Positions 1 to 8,482 of a DNA stretch of 64,000 bases are shown here, in pieces. The translations under genes were made by a program, and so were the position numbers. The notes under the pieces are model-generated. The model ran no database searches. It saw only the letters and a list, made by a program, of their open reading frames with translations, and was not told the DNA's origin. Location of the stretch: contig NZ_PNYB01000010.1 in assembly GCF_002879855.1 (NCBI RefSeq), positions 62,001 through 126,000 on the forward strand, read 5' to 3'. The DNA comes from Trinickia soli (GTDB taxonomy: Bacteria; Pseudomonadota; Gammaproteobacteria; Burkholderiales; Burkholderiaceae). Within the stretch, counting starts at the first letter, position 1; every line of letters begins with the position of its first letter.

Positions 1-1029
1 TGCGGTGCGCGCGATCGATTCCGTTTGCGTGAGACTCGGCGTACCGCCGACGAGCGTATCGCGCGTGACGAAGCCGCGGATCTTGCGCTGCGCGTCGAGC
101 ACGAACGCGTATTCGGCGCTGCCGTTCAGCGAGGCGGCCACCCCGGCCGCATCGAACTGCCGCACGAGCGGCACGGCATCGGTCTGCATCAGATCGCCGG
201 CGGTCAGATAACGGCTGGTATCGACGCCTTCGAAGAACGCGCGCACGTATTCGTTCGCGGGACTGCTGATGATTTCCTGCGGCGTGCCCAATTGCACGAG
301 GCACCCGCCTTCCATGATCGCAATGCGATTACCGATCCGCAGCGCTTCTTCGAGATCGTGCGAGACGAACAAGATCGTGCGCCGCTGCTCTTTTTGCAGT
401 TGCAGCAATACGTTTTGCATCTCTTTACGCTTGAGCGGGTCGAGCGCCGAGAAAGCCTCGTCCATGATCATCAGCGACGGGTTCACGGCCAACGCACGCG
501 CCAACCCGACGCGCTGCTGCATGCCGCCCGACAGTTCGGCCGGCAGCTTGCGCGCGAACGGCGCGAGGCCCACCTGTTCGAGCACGGCCATTGCCCGCGC
601 TTCGCGCTCTTTGCGCGCGATGCCGGCCACTTCGAGACCGAACGCGGCATTCGCAAGCACGGTGCGCTGCGGCATCAGCGCGAACGACTGGAACACCATG
701 CTCATGTCTTTTCGGCGCAGGGCGGTCAGCTCGCCGCGCCGCGCCGCTGCGATGTCGCGCCCGTCGATCAACACTTTGCCCGCGGTTGGATCGACGAGCC
801 GATTGATCAGTCGAATCAACGTGGACTTGCCGGAGCCGGACAGCCCCATCAACACGAAGATTTCGCCCTCCGGTACGTCGAACGAAACGTCGTGTACGCC
901 GACGACCTGCCCCGTTCGCGCGAAAATTTCGTCCTTCGTCGCGCCAGCGGCCAGCATGTCGAGCGCTTGCTTGGGGTTCGTGCCGAATACCTTGCAGAGC
1001 CCCTGCACCCTTACCTTCGGTGAACTCAT
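1..1029 (-). CDS. proV: Glycine betaine/L-proline ABC transporter ATP-binding subunit (ProV/OpuAA type), 3' end cut by window edge
   Basis: Energises import of compatible solutes (glycine betaine, proline) across the inner membrane, normally with a ProW permease and a ProX binding protein that would lie off the left edge. The minus-strand reading frame is open from the ATG at 1029 to base 1 with no stop. It shows a Walker A (GLSGSGKST), a Q-loop (VFQSF), an ABC signature (LSGGMQQR), Walker B with DEAFSALDP and the H-loop (SHDLEEA). After the ATPase core the chain continues into what looks like the start of a CBS-type region (QRKIRGFVTRDTL), as in ProV/OpuAA rather than in amino-acid or taurine importers. 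The start is supported by AAGGAGA about 10 bases upstream. Substrate is inferred from the family; other quaternary-amine ABC systems (choline, carnitine) are possible. Confidence 0.88.
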   Translation of the reverse strand, partial: MSSPKVRVQGLCKVFGTNPKQALDMLAAGATKDEIFARTGQVVGVHDVSFDVPEGEIFVLMGLSGSGKSTLIRLINRLVDPTAGKVLIDGRDIAAARRGELTALRRKDMSMVFQSFALMPQRTVLANAAFGLEVAGIARKEREARAMAVLEQVGLAPFARKLPAELSGGMQQRVGLARALAVNPSLMIMDEAFSALDPLKRKEMQNVLLQLQKEQRRTILFVSHDLEEALRIGNRIAIMEGGCLVQLGTPQEIISSPANEYVRAFFEGVDTSRYLTAGDLMQTDAVPLVRQFDAAGVAASLNGSAEYAFVLDAQRKIRGFVTRDTLVGGTPSLTQTESIARTA

Positions 1030-1387
1030 CTCTTCCGTCTCCTTGCGGCAGGCCGACGCCTGCACAGTCTGCCTACATGGTTGCCAGAAAAATCCCCCGG
1101 TGGCCGACGAATTCCGACGCACGCTTGCGAAAATGCGACACAGGCGTCGCGTCGCAACCAAGCCGGTTTCGCGCCAAGGGCCGTAGCATAAGGCTCTGCG
1201 CATCAATTGCAATAACCGCATGCGAGCGGCATGTCGCGAAACCACAAATTCGCGTCCGAAAACGCGTGAGCAGTGCGCAAATCGGCTGGCAATACTCAGC
1301 CAACCGGATCCGTACCTGATTGGCATCCGGATGATGATGCCGGGCACATCGGCCGGCCAGACGATTACAACGACGACGGAGCGCACC
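1030..1387. other. Divergent intergenic region between proV-like gene and TorF-type porin
   Basis: This 358-base stretch must hold the promoters of two divergent genes. I see no convincing short gene; reading frames crossing it are continuations of shadows. No operator stands out clearly. Confidence 0.5.
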
Positions 1388-2305
1388 ATGACTCACCCGA
1401 AGACGCAGTCACGCCTTTTGTCCGCCGTGCTCGGCGGCGCGGCGCTATTGATCGGATCGCTGTCCTCGCCCTGTGCGCTCGCCCAGAGCGCCGCCCCGAG
1501 CAGCGCGAGCGAGCCGGCTGCCACGGCAGCGGCCGATCCCGCCGCGCCGGCGGCGAGCGCACCTGCGGCGGCCGCCGCGCCGGCCGCTTCGCCGTTCACA
1601 GCAAACGTGACGCTCGCTTCGCAATACGTCTCGCGCGGCTTCCGGCAAACCTGGGGCAAACCGGCGATTCAAGGCGGCTTCGACTACACGCATCCGAGCG
1701 GGCTGTTCGCCGGGACCTGGCTCTCGAGCGTGAGCAGCAAGTTCATCGAGGGCGGCACGGTCGAGTGGGATCTGTACGGCGGTTATGGCGGCGCGTTGGG
1801 CGATCTGTCGTACACGGGCACGATCTACTACTACGTCTATCCGGGCGCGCGCATGTCGGCCGTCAACACGAGCTACAACTACGGCGAATTCGTTGCAGCG
1901 TTGACTTACAAGTGGTTCACGGCCAAGTATTGGTTGACTTATACGCCGAACTATTTCGGCTACGACAGTCAATCGCTTGGCATCGGCAATGGCAAGGGCA
2001 GCCGCGGCTCCGGCTATCTCGACCTGAATACGAACGTCGATCTCACGCACGGCTTCTCGCTGCTGTTGCATTACGGCTGGCAGCGCGTGCAAAACTTTTC
2101 CGCTTACAACTGGCAAGACGGCAAGATAGCGGTGTCGAAGACATTCGACGGCGGCTGGACGTTGACGGGCGCAGTGACGAAGGCCTGGGGCGCGACCAAC
2201 GTCTACGATCACTACACGACCGGCGCCCCCGATTCATCGGGCAACATCGCCGTGTCGAATCCGCTCAAAACGACGTTCTTCGCGACACTCACGAAGGTAT
2301 TCTGA
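1388..2305 (+). CDS. TorF-family putative outer-membrane porin
   Basis: A 305-residue secreted protein. Residues 1-33 form a typical signal peptide (basic start, hydrophobic core, ALA-Q cleavage region), followed by a low-complexity Ala/Pro/Ser linker to about residue 68. The rest alternates aromatic and polar residues (YVSRGFRQTWGKPAIQGG near the N-end of the mature barrel, many YxY and WxY pairs) and ends in aromatic F (LTKVF), the classical sorting signal for outer-membrane beta-barrels. The SRGF-rQ-wgKPaiQGGfDY start is typical of the TorF/CHP02001 family. The ATG at 1388 was chosen because it begins the signal peptide; the open frame runs further upstream without one. A strong hairpin terminator follows (2331-2370), so it is probably monocistronic. 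The transported substrate is unknown. Confidence 0.85.
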   Translation: MTHPKTQSRLLSAVLGGAALLIGSLSSPCALAQSAAPSSASEPAATAAADPAAPAASAPAAAAAPAASPFTANVTLASQYVSRGFRQTWGKPAIQGGFDYTHPSGLFAGTWLSSVSSKFIEGGTVEWDLYGGYGGALGDLSYTGTIYYYVYPGARMSAVNTSYNYGEFVAALTYKWFTAKYWLTYTPNYFGYDSQSLGIGNGKGSRGSGYLDLNTNVDLTHGFSLLLHYGWQRVQNFSAYNWQDGKIAVSKTFDGGWTLTGAVTKAWGATNVYDHYTTGAPDSSGNIAVSNPLKTTFFATLTKVF

Positions 2306-2330
2306 AGCACGCCGCGGCCTGCCGCGGCTC

Positions 2331-2370
2331 ACGGATGGCGCTGTGCGAAGCGGCGCCGTCCGTTTTTGTT
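2331..2370 (+). terminator. Rho-independent terminator of the TorF-type porin gene
   Basis: An 11-bp stem (2331-2341 with 2353-2363, one G-T wobble) is followed at once by TTTTTGTTT. It lies 26 bases after the porin stop codon. Confidence 0.8.
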
Positions 2371-2430
2371 TCGTGACAGAATGGCGCGGTTTCGTCACCC
2401 GTTCAAACGCCGTTCACACGCGACAGGTCC

Positions 2431-3207
2431 ATGTCAAATTCGATTCGTCGCCGGTCTTCGATGCTGGCGGCATGCGCTGCCTTGCTCGCGGCGCTGGTCG
2501 CGGCCGGATGCTCTGTTCTCGCTGCGGCCGATCCCAATGCACTCTGGCAAATCGTCAACCTCGACTGCGTGCCGGCCGCGCGCACCAAGGGCAAGCCGGG
2601 CATCTGCACGAGCGTCGATCTGCCTCGCCGCTTCGCGATCCTGCGCGATCGACAGGGCGTCGCTCAGCATCTGCTGATTCCAACCGATCGCATTTCCGGG
2701 GTGGAAAGCCCGCTGCTGCTCGCACCGAACGCCCCGAACTACTGGGCCGATGCATGGGATGCACGGCGTTACGTCGAAGCCGCGTTGCAGAAAGCGCAGC
2801 ACGCGCCGCTCGCCGACGATCAGATCGGACTCGAAATCAATTCGGCGATGCGGCGATCGCAAGAGCAATTGCATATTCACATCGATTGCATGCGCGCCGA
2901 TGCTGCAGCCGCGTTGGCCGCACATCGAAGCGACCCGGCGCGTATCTGGGCTGCCGCAATGGTTGACGGCATTCGCTATCGCGTGATGCGCGTGCCGGGA
3001 CCCGCGTTCGACTTCAATCCATTCGACATCGTGGCCCGCGATGAAACGAGTCCCGACAAGATGGGAGGCCAGACGATTCTTGTCACAGGCGCCGGGCCTT
3101 CGGCCGCGCAGGCCGGATGGCTGATCGTCAACAGCAGCAGCGACACCGATGGCGGCACGGGTTCAGCGGAAACGCTGCTCGATCATCGATGCGGCAACGC
3201 GTCTTAA
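2431..3207 (+). CDS. cdh: CDP-diacylglycerol diphosphatase (Cdh), lipoprotein-like N-terminus
   Basis: Predicted to hydrolyse CDP-diacylglycerol to phosphatidate and CMP at the membrane. It has 258 residues, close to known Cdh proteins. The N-terminus has basic residues, a hydrophobic stretch and LVAAGC, a possible lipobox ending at Cys27. The diagnostic HIT-like motif EQLHIHIDC lies near residue 150, preceded by the conserved NSAMRRSQEQ. Family features such as ALWQIVNLDCVP near the mature N-end and the closing LDHRC are present. ATG at 2431 directly precedes the signal segment. It is transcribed alone between two terminator or hairpin structures. Confidence 0.88.
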   Translation: MSNSIRRRSSMLAACAALLAALVAAGCSVLAAADPNALWQIVNLDCVPAARTKGKPGICTSVDLPRRFAILRDRQGVAQHLLIPTDRISGVESPLLLAPNAPNYWADAWDARRYVEAALQKAQHAPLADDQIGLEINSAMRRSQEQLHIHIDCMRADAAAALAAHRSDPARIWAAAMVDGIRYRVMRVPGPAFDFNPFDIVARDETSPDKMGGQTILVTGAGPSAAQAGWLIVNSSSDTDGGTGSAETLLDHRCGNAS

Positions 3208-3325
3208 CGGTTTCGTAAGTCGCTCTGTTTTCTGCGGCGGTGAATGACGCCGCCGATTTGCAATTTTTTGCAATTTTCGAATGCCCTTTTCAAGCTTATT
3301 GCTGCAGAATGCCGCGGCAACGCGT

Positions 3326-3352
3326 GCCTTGCGCTGCGAAGCAGCGCAAGGC
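3326..3352. promoter_or_regulatory. Perfect 12-bp hairpin upstream of the lipoprotein pair
   Basis: GCCTTGCGCTGC (3326-3337) and its exact complement (3341-3352) are separated by GAA. No T-run follows, so it is not a simple terminator. It ends 66 bases before the start of the lipoprotein gene at 3419 and may act in that mRNA leader or end cdh transcription in a Rho-assisted way. Confidence 0.55.
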
Positions 3353-3418
3353 GTGCTTCGTGCCAGTGACAGCACGCGACAACTGACAAGCAAAAGGCTA
3401 AAGACGAAGGCAGCGAAC

Positions 3419-3952
3419 ATGCAAAAGACAATGCGCCGGTTTGGAGCGGCCGTGCTCGTCGCGGCGGCGATTGCCGATTTGAGCGGCTGCGGCTCTGTTT
3501 ATACGGAGAGCGCCAGCGCGGGCGCGGGTATCGCCGGCGCCGCCCTCGCAGCCAAAGTCACGCACAACGCGGCCGTCGCGACCGGTATCGGTCTGGGCGC
3601 CGTCGCCGCTGCGAAAGCGGGCGTCCAATACTCGGAGCGCGTCGTTCATCGAAACACGCAGAACACGATCGCAGCCGCGGCGGGACCGTTGGCGGTGGGC
3701 GCAGTGGCACCGTGGGACACGAAGCATACGGTGCCGCTCGATCCCGACGAGCATGGCCGCGTGACGGTCAGCCGAGCGATCAGCACCGGAGCGCTCGACT
3801 GCAAGGAAATCGTCTTCTCCGTCGATGAAGAAGCAACGAAGAACCGGTCTGCGTCGAGTGCGTTCTACGTCGCTTCCATCTGCCGCGACGGCACCGCATG
3901 GAAGTGGGCGTCGGCCGAGCCCGCCACCGAACGCTGGGGCGCGCTGCAATGA
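3419..3952 (+). CDS. Hypothetical lipoprotein A, first of a tandem paralogous pair
   Basis: A 177-residue protein of unknown function. A signal peptide ends in the lipobox LSGC (Cys24), predicting lipid anchoring in the envelope. Residues about 30-65 are Gly/Ala-rich (AGAGIAGAALAAK, then ATGIGLGAVAAAKAG), resembling glycine-zipper segments. The C-terminal half carries a polar domain ending in WKWASAEP-x-x-RWG-x-LQ, which is repeated almost exactly at the end of the next gene. I chose ATG 3419 because it starts the signal peptide. The stop overlaps the next start as ATGA, so the pair is translationally coupled. Confidence 0.8.
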   Translation: MQKTMRRFGAAVLVAAAIADLSGCGSVYTESASAGAGIAGAALAAKVTHNAAVATGIGLGAVAAAKAGVQYSERVVHRNTQNTIAAAAGPLAVGAVAPWDTKHTVPLDPDEHGRVTVSRAISTGALDCKEIVFSVDEEATKNRSASSAFYVASICRDGTAWKWASAEPATERWGALQ

Positions 3953-4452
3953 ACGCACGCATGATGCTGGTCGCGCTTGCGTGTGCGGGGACAAGCGCCG
4001 TTCTGAGCGGCTGCTCGTCGATCGGTGCGGCAAGCGGAGCCGTCGCAGGAGTGGCCACGGGCACGTTCACGGGGAATCCGGCGGTTGGCATCGGCGTCGG
4101 CATTGCCGTCCAGTCTGCAACCGATGAAGCCGTCAATCGCTATATGCGCGTCATGCATCGGGATCAGCAGGACGCCATTGCGATGCTGGTGGGCGAGACG
4201 CCCGTTGGCGCTTCGCAACCCTGGCGGGTCGACCACCGACTACCGGTCGAAAACGGTCATGGCGAAGTGCGCGTGACGCGCGAAATCCGTAATGCGCTGG
4301 CGGTTTGCAAGGAGTTCGCGTTCTCGCTCGTCGACGGCGACAAGCCCGGTGCGAAGGTGGACTGGTTCACGGCTAGCGCCTGCCAGCAGGGTGGGCGATG
4401 GAAATGGGCGTCGGCGGAACCGGCGGTGGACCGCTGGGGCACGCTGCAGTAG
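3949..4452 (+). CDS. Hypothetical lipoprotein B, paralogue of the upstream gene
   Basis: A 167-residue lipoprotein with lipobox LSGC (Cys22), a Gly-rich segment (ASGAVAGVATG then AVGIGVGIAV) and a C-terminal domain shared with the upstream protein, including the W-RVDHRLPVENGHG region (aligned to W-TKHTVPLDPDEHG) and the ending WKWASAEPAVDRWGTLQ. Start ATG 3949 overlaps the preceding stop by 4 bases. The pair most likely arose by tandem duplication and acts together in the envelope. Function unknown. The DUF2778 toxin gene begins 170 bases downstream on the same strand, but co-transcription is not shown. Confidence 0.8.
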   Translation: MNARMMLVALACAGTSAVLSGCSSIGAASGAVAGVATGTFTGNPAVGIGVGIAVQSATDEAVNRYMRVMHRDQQDAIAMLVGETPVGASQPWRVDHRLPVENGHGEVRVTREIRNALAVCKEFAFSLVDGDKPGAKVDWFTASACQQGGRWKWASAEPAVDRWGTLQ

Positions 4453-4621
4453 TCGCTTTGCGAGTCCCCGTTAGGACGATTAGGAGCCAAGGCGATAATT
4501 TACCCAAGCACAGCGACCAGCCACTGGATTGTGCTCCTTCCGGTCGTCTGAAAATTAGCGTTGCGCGTAAATGGCACTCGAGCTGCATCTACATTGTTCG
4601 GCCTCGACCCAAGGAGCCGAC

Positions 4622-5104
4622 ATGCCACTTGCATCGTGCATTTACCGATTGAATGGGCAGCATCTTTCGACACTAACCTGTGACGGGCGGACGTTCGCCG
4701 CATTCTCGGGTAACGGAGATGACATCAATGCCCCTGGAGCCATAGCAAGGATCGACTCCGGCCCCTTGCCGACAGGGCGGTACTATATCGTCGACAGGCA
4801 GAGCGGGGGGCGTTTCGGGTGGTTGTGGGACTTGGGTGCACGACTCGCTCCGGGAACCGGGCGGGACCACTGGTTTGCCTTGTATAGAATCGATGGCAAA
4901 ATAGACGACGAGACTTACATTGAAGGCGTAAGGCGAGGCCAATTCAGGCTGCACCCCATGGGCAGCGGCAGAATCAGCAAGGGATGCATCACGCTGGTCA
5001 GCCATACGGCATTCGCACGACTGAGCGCCTACCTTCGCAGCGCTGATTTGGCGTATATACCCGGCACCAACATACGCTTTTACGGCGTGGTGGACGTCCT
5101 ATGA
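4622..5104 (+). CDS. DUF2778 protein, Tlde1-like L,D-transpeptidase-fold toxin (candidate type VI secretion effector)
   Basis: A 160-residue protein matching the DUF2778/Tlde1 family, periplasmic-acting enzymes that cut or exchange peptidoglycan peptides when delivered by type VI secretion. Visible family features: YRLNGQHLSTL at residues 8-18, AFSG (27-30), GPLPTGRYYIVDR (47-59), SGGRFG, WFALYRIDGKIDD (84-96), and the catalytic segment with His111 and Cys122 (FRLHP then SKGCITL), the L,D-transpeptidase His/Cys arrangement. There is no signal peptide, as expected for an injected effector. ATG 4622 is preferred over ATG 4571 because AAGGAG lies 5 bases before it. It overlaps the next gene by ATGA. 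Delivery by type VI secretion is inferred; no T6SS gene is in the window. Confidence 0.85.
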   Translation: MPLASCIYRLNGQHLSTLTCDGRTFAAFSGNGDDINAPGAIARIDSGPLPTGRYYIVDRQSGGRFGWLWDLGARLAPGTGRDHWFALYRIDGKIDDETYIEGVRRGQFRLHPMGSGRISKGCITLVSHTAFARLSAYLRSADLAYIPGTNIRFYGVVDVL

Positions 5105-5367
5105 CCGCAATCGCAAAAATTGTCCTGATCGTCGGGCTATCGCTCGTCCTGGGCCGGTTTGTCTACGCCCAAGACATGTTTAACGTATGGATCAATAGTG
5201 CAGCCGCGGTGCGAGTCTTCGCCCCCCTCCAGCATGCGTTTGGGTCGATCGGGCCAGAGGACGATGAAAACATCATGCTTGTGGTCGTCCTCCTCATTTG
5301 CCTCTTGTCGTCCACGCTTGCCGTTTTCGGCGCACGTGCGCTCATACGCAGAGCGGGCAGACCTTAG
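5101..5367 (+). CDS. Small two-helix membrane protein, candidate immunity partner of the DUF2778 toxin
   Basis: An 88-residue protein with two predicted membrane helices: about residues 5-23 (AKIVLIVGLSLVLGRFVYA) and 58-78 (IMLVVVLLICLLSSTLAVF), separated by about 35 residues that would face the periplasm if both ends are cytoplasmic. The ATG overlaps the toxin stop codon, the usual arrangement for effector-immunity pairs. Known Tldi1 immunity proteins are periplasmic rather than two-helix membrane proteins, so this would be a different immunity type. Function is inferred from position only. Confidence 0.7.
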   Translation: MTAIAKIVLIVGLSLVLGRFVYAQDMFNVWINSAAAVRVFAPLQHAFGSIGPEDDENIMLVVVLLICLLSSTLAVFGARALIRRAGRP

Positions 5368-5382
5368 CTTCCTGCCCACCAC

Positions 5383-6357
5383 CTACTCCACCGCCAGCCC
5401 CCGCTCCGCCAACCACGCCCGATTGAAAAGCCGCGCGAAATAAAGACCGCCGCGATCGCACAGCAACGTCACGATCGTGTGGCCCGGGCCCATTTCCCGC
5501 GCGAGTTGAACCGCCGCCGCGACGTTGATCCCCGTCGAACCGCCGACGAACAAACCTTCTTCCCGCAGCAGGCGATACACCATCGTCACGCACGTTTGAT
5601 CGTCGATGCGGACCGCGTCGTCGATCGGCGTGCCTTCGAGGTTGGCCGTCACACGCGTAGAACCGATACCTTCCGTGATCGAGTTGCCTTCAGCCTTGAT
5701 CTCGCCTGTCTTGACGAAGCTGTAAAGCCCGCTGCCGTGCGGATCGGCCAATACCGTCCTGATGCCTGAATTGCGCTCTTTCAGATACCGCGCCACACCC
5801 GCAAGCGTGCCGCCGGTGCCCGTCGCGCAAACGAACGCATCGACCTTGCCCTGCGTGTCCAGCCAAATCTCCGGCCCGGTCGTTTCGTAGTGTGCTTGTC
5901 GATTGACGATATTGTCGAACTGGTTAGCCCAGATCGCATTCTCGGTTTCTTGCGCGAGCCGACCCGCGATCTTCTGATAATTGTCGGGGTCTTTATAGGG
6001 CTTCGCAGGAACCGGTCGCACTTCGGCGCCGAGCACGCGCAGCAGGTCCATCTTTTCCTGCGATTGCGTCTCGGGAATCACGATCACGCAGCGATAACCG
6101 CGCGCCGCGCATAGGTGCGCAAGGCCGATGCCGGTATTGCCCGCCGTCCCTTCAACGACCGTGCCCCCGGGTTTGAGGACACCGCACTGCTCGGCGTCGC
6201 GAATGATATACAGCGCGGCACGATCCTTGACTGAGCCGCCCGGGTTCATGAACTCGGCCTTACCGAGAATCTCGCAGCCGGTCTCCTCGCTCAGGCGAGC
6301 GAGGCGAATGAGCGGCGTCCCGCCCACCGCGCCGGCGAAACCATCGCGCACAGGCAT
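5383..6357 (-). CDS. PLP-dependent cysteine synthase family protein
   Basis: Predicted to make cysteine from O-acetylserine and sulfide, or to catalyse a related beta-replacement. 324 residues, fold-type II PLP enzyme. The PLP lysine is Lys44 in NPGGSVKDRAA, the substrate loop reads EGTAGNTGIGLA and the phosphate-binding loop GTGGTLAG. The classical CysK asparagine loop (TSGNTG) here begins with TAGNTG, a variant seen in a CysK-like subgroup, so whether it is the main cysteine synthase is unclear. ATG 6357 was selected over the longer frame because AAGGAGGG lies just upstream. It is the last gene after liuD on the same strand (79 bases apart), but a metabolic link to leucine breakdown is not evident. 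It converges on the toxin-immunity pair with only 15 bases between stops. Confidence 0.85.
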   Translation of the reverse strand: MPVRDGFAGAVGGTPLIRLARLSEETGCEILGKAEFMNPGGSVKDRAALYIIRDAEQCGVLKPGGTVVEGTAGNTGIGLAHLCAARGYRCVIVIPETQSQEKMDLLRVLGAEVRPVPAKPYKDPDNYQKIAGRLAQETENAIWANQFDNIVNRQAHYETTGPEIWLDTQGKVDAFVCATGTGGTLAGVARYLKERNSGIRTVLADPHGSGLYSFVKTGEIKAEGNSITEGIGSTRVTANLEGTPIDDAVRIDDQTCVTMVYRLLREEGLFVGGSTGINVAAAVQLAREMGPGHTIVTLLCDRGGLYFARLFNRAWLAERGLAVE

Positions 6358-6436
6358 GATGCCCTCCTTATCGAAGACACGATGCAAATGCCTCAAGCAT
6401 AAGCCACCGAATGCGGCCTTGCGATGTTTCGACGCC

Positions 6437-8446
6437 CTACGGCTGCGATTCCATGACGAGCAGTTGCGCGCCGTCGGCCACCTGATCGCCAACCGCATAG
6501 AGCACTTCCGCCACTTTGCCGGCGGCTGGCGCGCCGATCGTATGCTCCATCTTCATCGCCTCCATGACGATCAGCGGCATGCCTTTTTCGACGACCGTAC
6601 CCGGTTCGACCAGCACGGCAACGACCTTGCCCGGCATCGGGGCGGTCAGTCGCCCTTCGCCATGCTCGGCATCGGCTGCATGTGCCAGCAGGTTTTGCCA
6701 TTCAAACGCGAGCGCGACGCCATGGCAGAACACGTGGAAAACATCGCCGTCGATAAATACGCGCCCCGTCACACGCCTTTCGCCCAGACGCACCCCGAAC
6801 GTATGTGGTTCGCTGCCGCGCCACCAATCAAATGCTGCCGATGCGCCGTCGCGCTCGAGCGAGCACGATTCGCCTTCGCGCACATAAACGACCTTGATCG
6901 CACTGTCGTTTTCCAGATCACGCCATTCGATCGTTTGACGATAGCTGCCGTTCAGACGCCAATGCGACAGTGCATCCCACGGCGACATGCCGCGCGCAAC
7001 ACCGCCCTCGCGCGTCAGCAGCGCAGCACAGGCCAACGCCATCGCCTCGTCAAACGGCCGTTCGATCGGCGCAAACAGTTCAGCGTGATGGCGCTCGATG
7101 AGACCCGTATCAAGTTCGGCAGTAGCAAACGGCTTGCTTTCGACAATGCGCTTCAGGAACGCGATGTTCGTTTGCGGCCCCACCGCCTCGCAGGCTCGCA
7201 GCGCGCGGCTCATGCGCACGAGCGCCTCTTCGCGATCGGCGCCATGGACGATCAGCTTCGCGATCATCGGGTCGTAAAACGGCGTGATCGTGTCGCCTTC
7301 GCGGACACCGCTGTCGATACGAACCGGCGCACGCATCGGCGAGCCGATCTCAAACTCGACGCCCTCGGGCATGCGCAGATACTTGAGCGTGCCTGTGGAC
7401 GGCAGGAAGCCGCGGGCGGGATTTTCCGCGTAGAGGCGCGCTTCGATCGCGTGTCCTTCGATCCTCAACTGATCCTGCCTGAGCGGCAACGGTTCGCCAG
7501 CGGCCACGCGCAACTGCCATTCGACGAGATCCTGGCCCGTGATCATTTCGGTAACCGGATGCTCGACCTGCAGCCGCGTGTTCATCTCCATGAAATAGAA
7601 GGCGCTGTCGGTCATGATGAATTCGACCGTACCCGCACCCACATAGGAAACGGCGCGCGCAGCCGCAACAGCCGCCTCACCCATGGAACGGCGCACGCCT
7701 TCTGACAACCCCGGCGCCGGCGCTTCTTCGAGCACTTTCTGATGGCGCCGCTGCACCGAGCAGTCGCGGTCGAACAGATAGACCGCGCCGCCATGTCGAT
7801 CGGCGAATACCTGCACTTCCACGTGGCGCGGGCGCGTCAGATATTTTTCGATGAGGACGCGGTCGTTGCCGAAACTGCTCGCGGCTTCGCGCTTGCATGA
7901 GGCCAGCGCGGCAGCGAAGTCTTCGCTTTTTTCAACCACACGCATGCCCTTGCCGCCGCCGCCGGCGCTCGCCTTCAGCAATACCGGGTAGCCGATCGCA
8001 TCGGCTTCGCGTTGCAACAGTTCAGCGTCTTGTTCGTCGCCGTGATAACCGGGCACGAGCGGCACAGCGGCAGCATGCATGAGCGCCTTGGCCGCGGCCT
8101 TCGATCCCATCGCGGCGATGGCCGAAACGGGCGGCCCGATGAACACGAGCCCTGCCGCCTCGCACGCTTGCGCGAATTCCTCGTTCTCCGAAAGAAAGCC
8201 GTAGCCCGGGTGTACCGCCTGCGCACCGGTGCGCACCGCGGCATCGATGATGCGCTCGATGCGCAGATAGCTTTCGCTCGCAGCGGCGCCGCCGATATGG
8301 ACGGCCTCGTCGCACGCGGCGACATGCTTGGCATCGGCGTCGGCATCGGAATAAACGGCGACGCTCGCAATCCCGAGCCGCTTGCACGTCGCGGCCACGC
8401 GGCAGGCGATCTCGCCGCGATTGGCAATCAGAATCTTGTTGAACAT
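6437..8446 (-). CDS. liuD: Methylcrotonyl-CoA carboxylase, biotin-carboxylase/biotin-carrier (alpha) subunit
   Basis: Carboxylates 3-methylcrotonyl-CoA to 3-methylglutaconyl-CoA in leucine degradation, together with LiuB. 669 residues: biotin carboxylase N-domain from residue 1 (FNKILIANRGEIACRV), ATP-grasp with GGGGKGMR, carboxylase C-domain (MEMNTRLQVEHPVTE, the conserved catalytic block), then a linker and a C-terminal biotinyl domain with VMEAMKMEHT, biotin on Lys632. Size and order match MccA. It is the fourth gene of the liu operon, 36 bases after liuC. Confidence 0.95.
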   Translation of the reverse strand: MFNKILIANRGEIACRVAATCKRLGIASVAVYSDADADAKHVAACDEAVHIGGAAASESYLRIERIIDAAVRTGAQAVHPGYGFLSENEEFAQACEAAGLVFIGPPVSAIAAMGSKAAAKALMHAAAVPLVPGYHGDEQDAELLQREADAIGYPVLLKASAGGGGKGMRVVEKSEDFAAALASCKREAASSFGNDRVLIEKYLTRPRHVEVQVFADRHGGAVYLFDRDCSVQRRHQKVLEEAPAPGLSEGVRRSMGEAAVAAARAVSYVGAGTVEFIMTDSAFYFMEMNTRLQVEHPVTEMITGQDLVEWQLRVAAGEPLPLRQDQLRIEGHAIEARLYAENPARGFLPSTGTLKYLRMPEGVEFEIGSPMRAPVRIDSGVREGDTITPFYDPMIAKLIVHGADREEALVRMSRALRACEAVGPQTNIAFLKRIVESKPFATAELDTGLIERHHAELFAPIERPFDEAMALACAALLTREGGVARGMSPWDALSHWRLNGSYRQTIEWRDLENDSAIKVVYVREGESCSLERDGASAAFDWWRGSEPHTFGVRLGERRVTGRVFIDGDVFHVFCHGVALAFEWQNLLAHAADAEHGEGRLTAPMPGKVVAVLVEPGTVVEKGMPLIVMEAMKMEHTIGAPAAGKVAEVLYAVGDQVADGAQLLVMESQP

Positions 8447-8482
8447 GAAAAGTCTCGCAGTGAAGCGGCAAGCGGGTTGCGG

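Noticed and set aside
4571-4621. Upstream ATG for the DUF2778 gene
   Set aside because: The added 17 residues do not belong to the family and the ATG at 4622 has the strong AAGGAG.
6128-7705. Long plus-strand frame (525 codons) opposite liuD and the cysteine synthase gene
   Set aside because: It mirrors the real minus-strand codon pattern, has an Arg/His-rich translation, no domains and no start signals.
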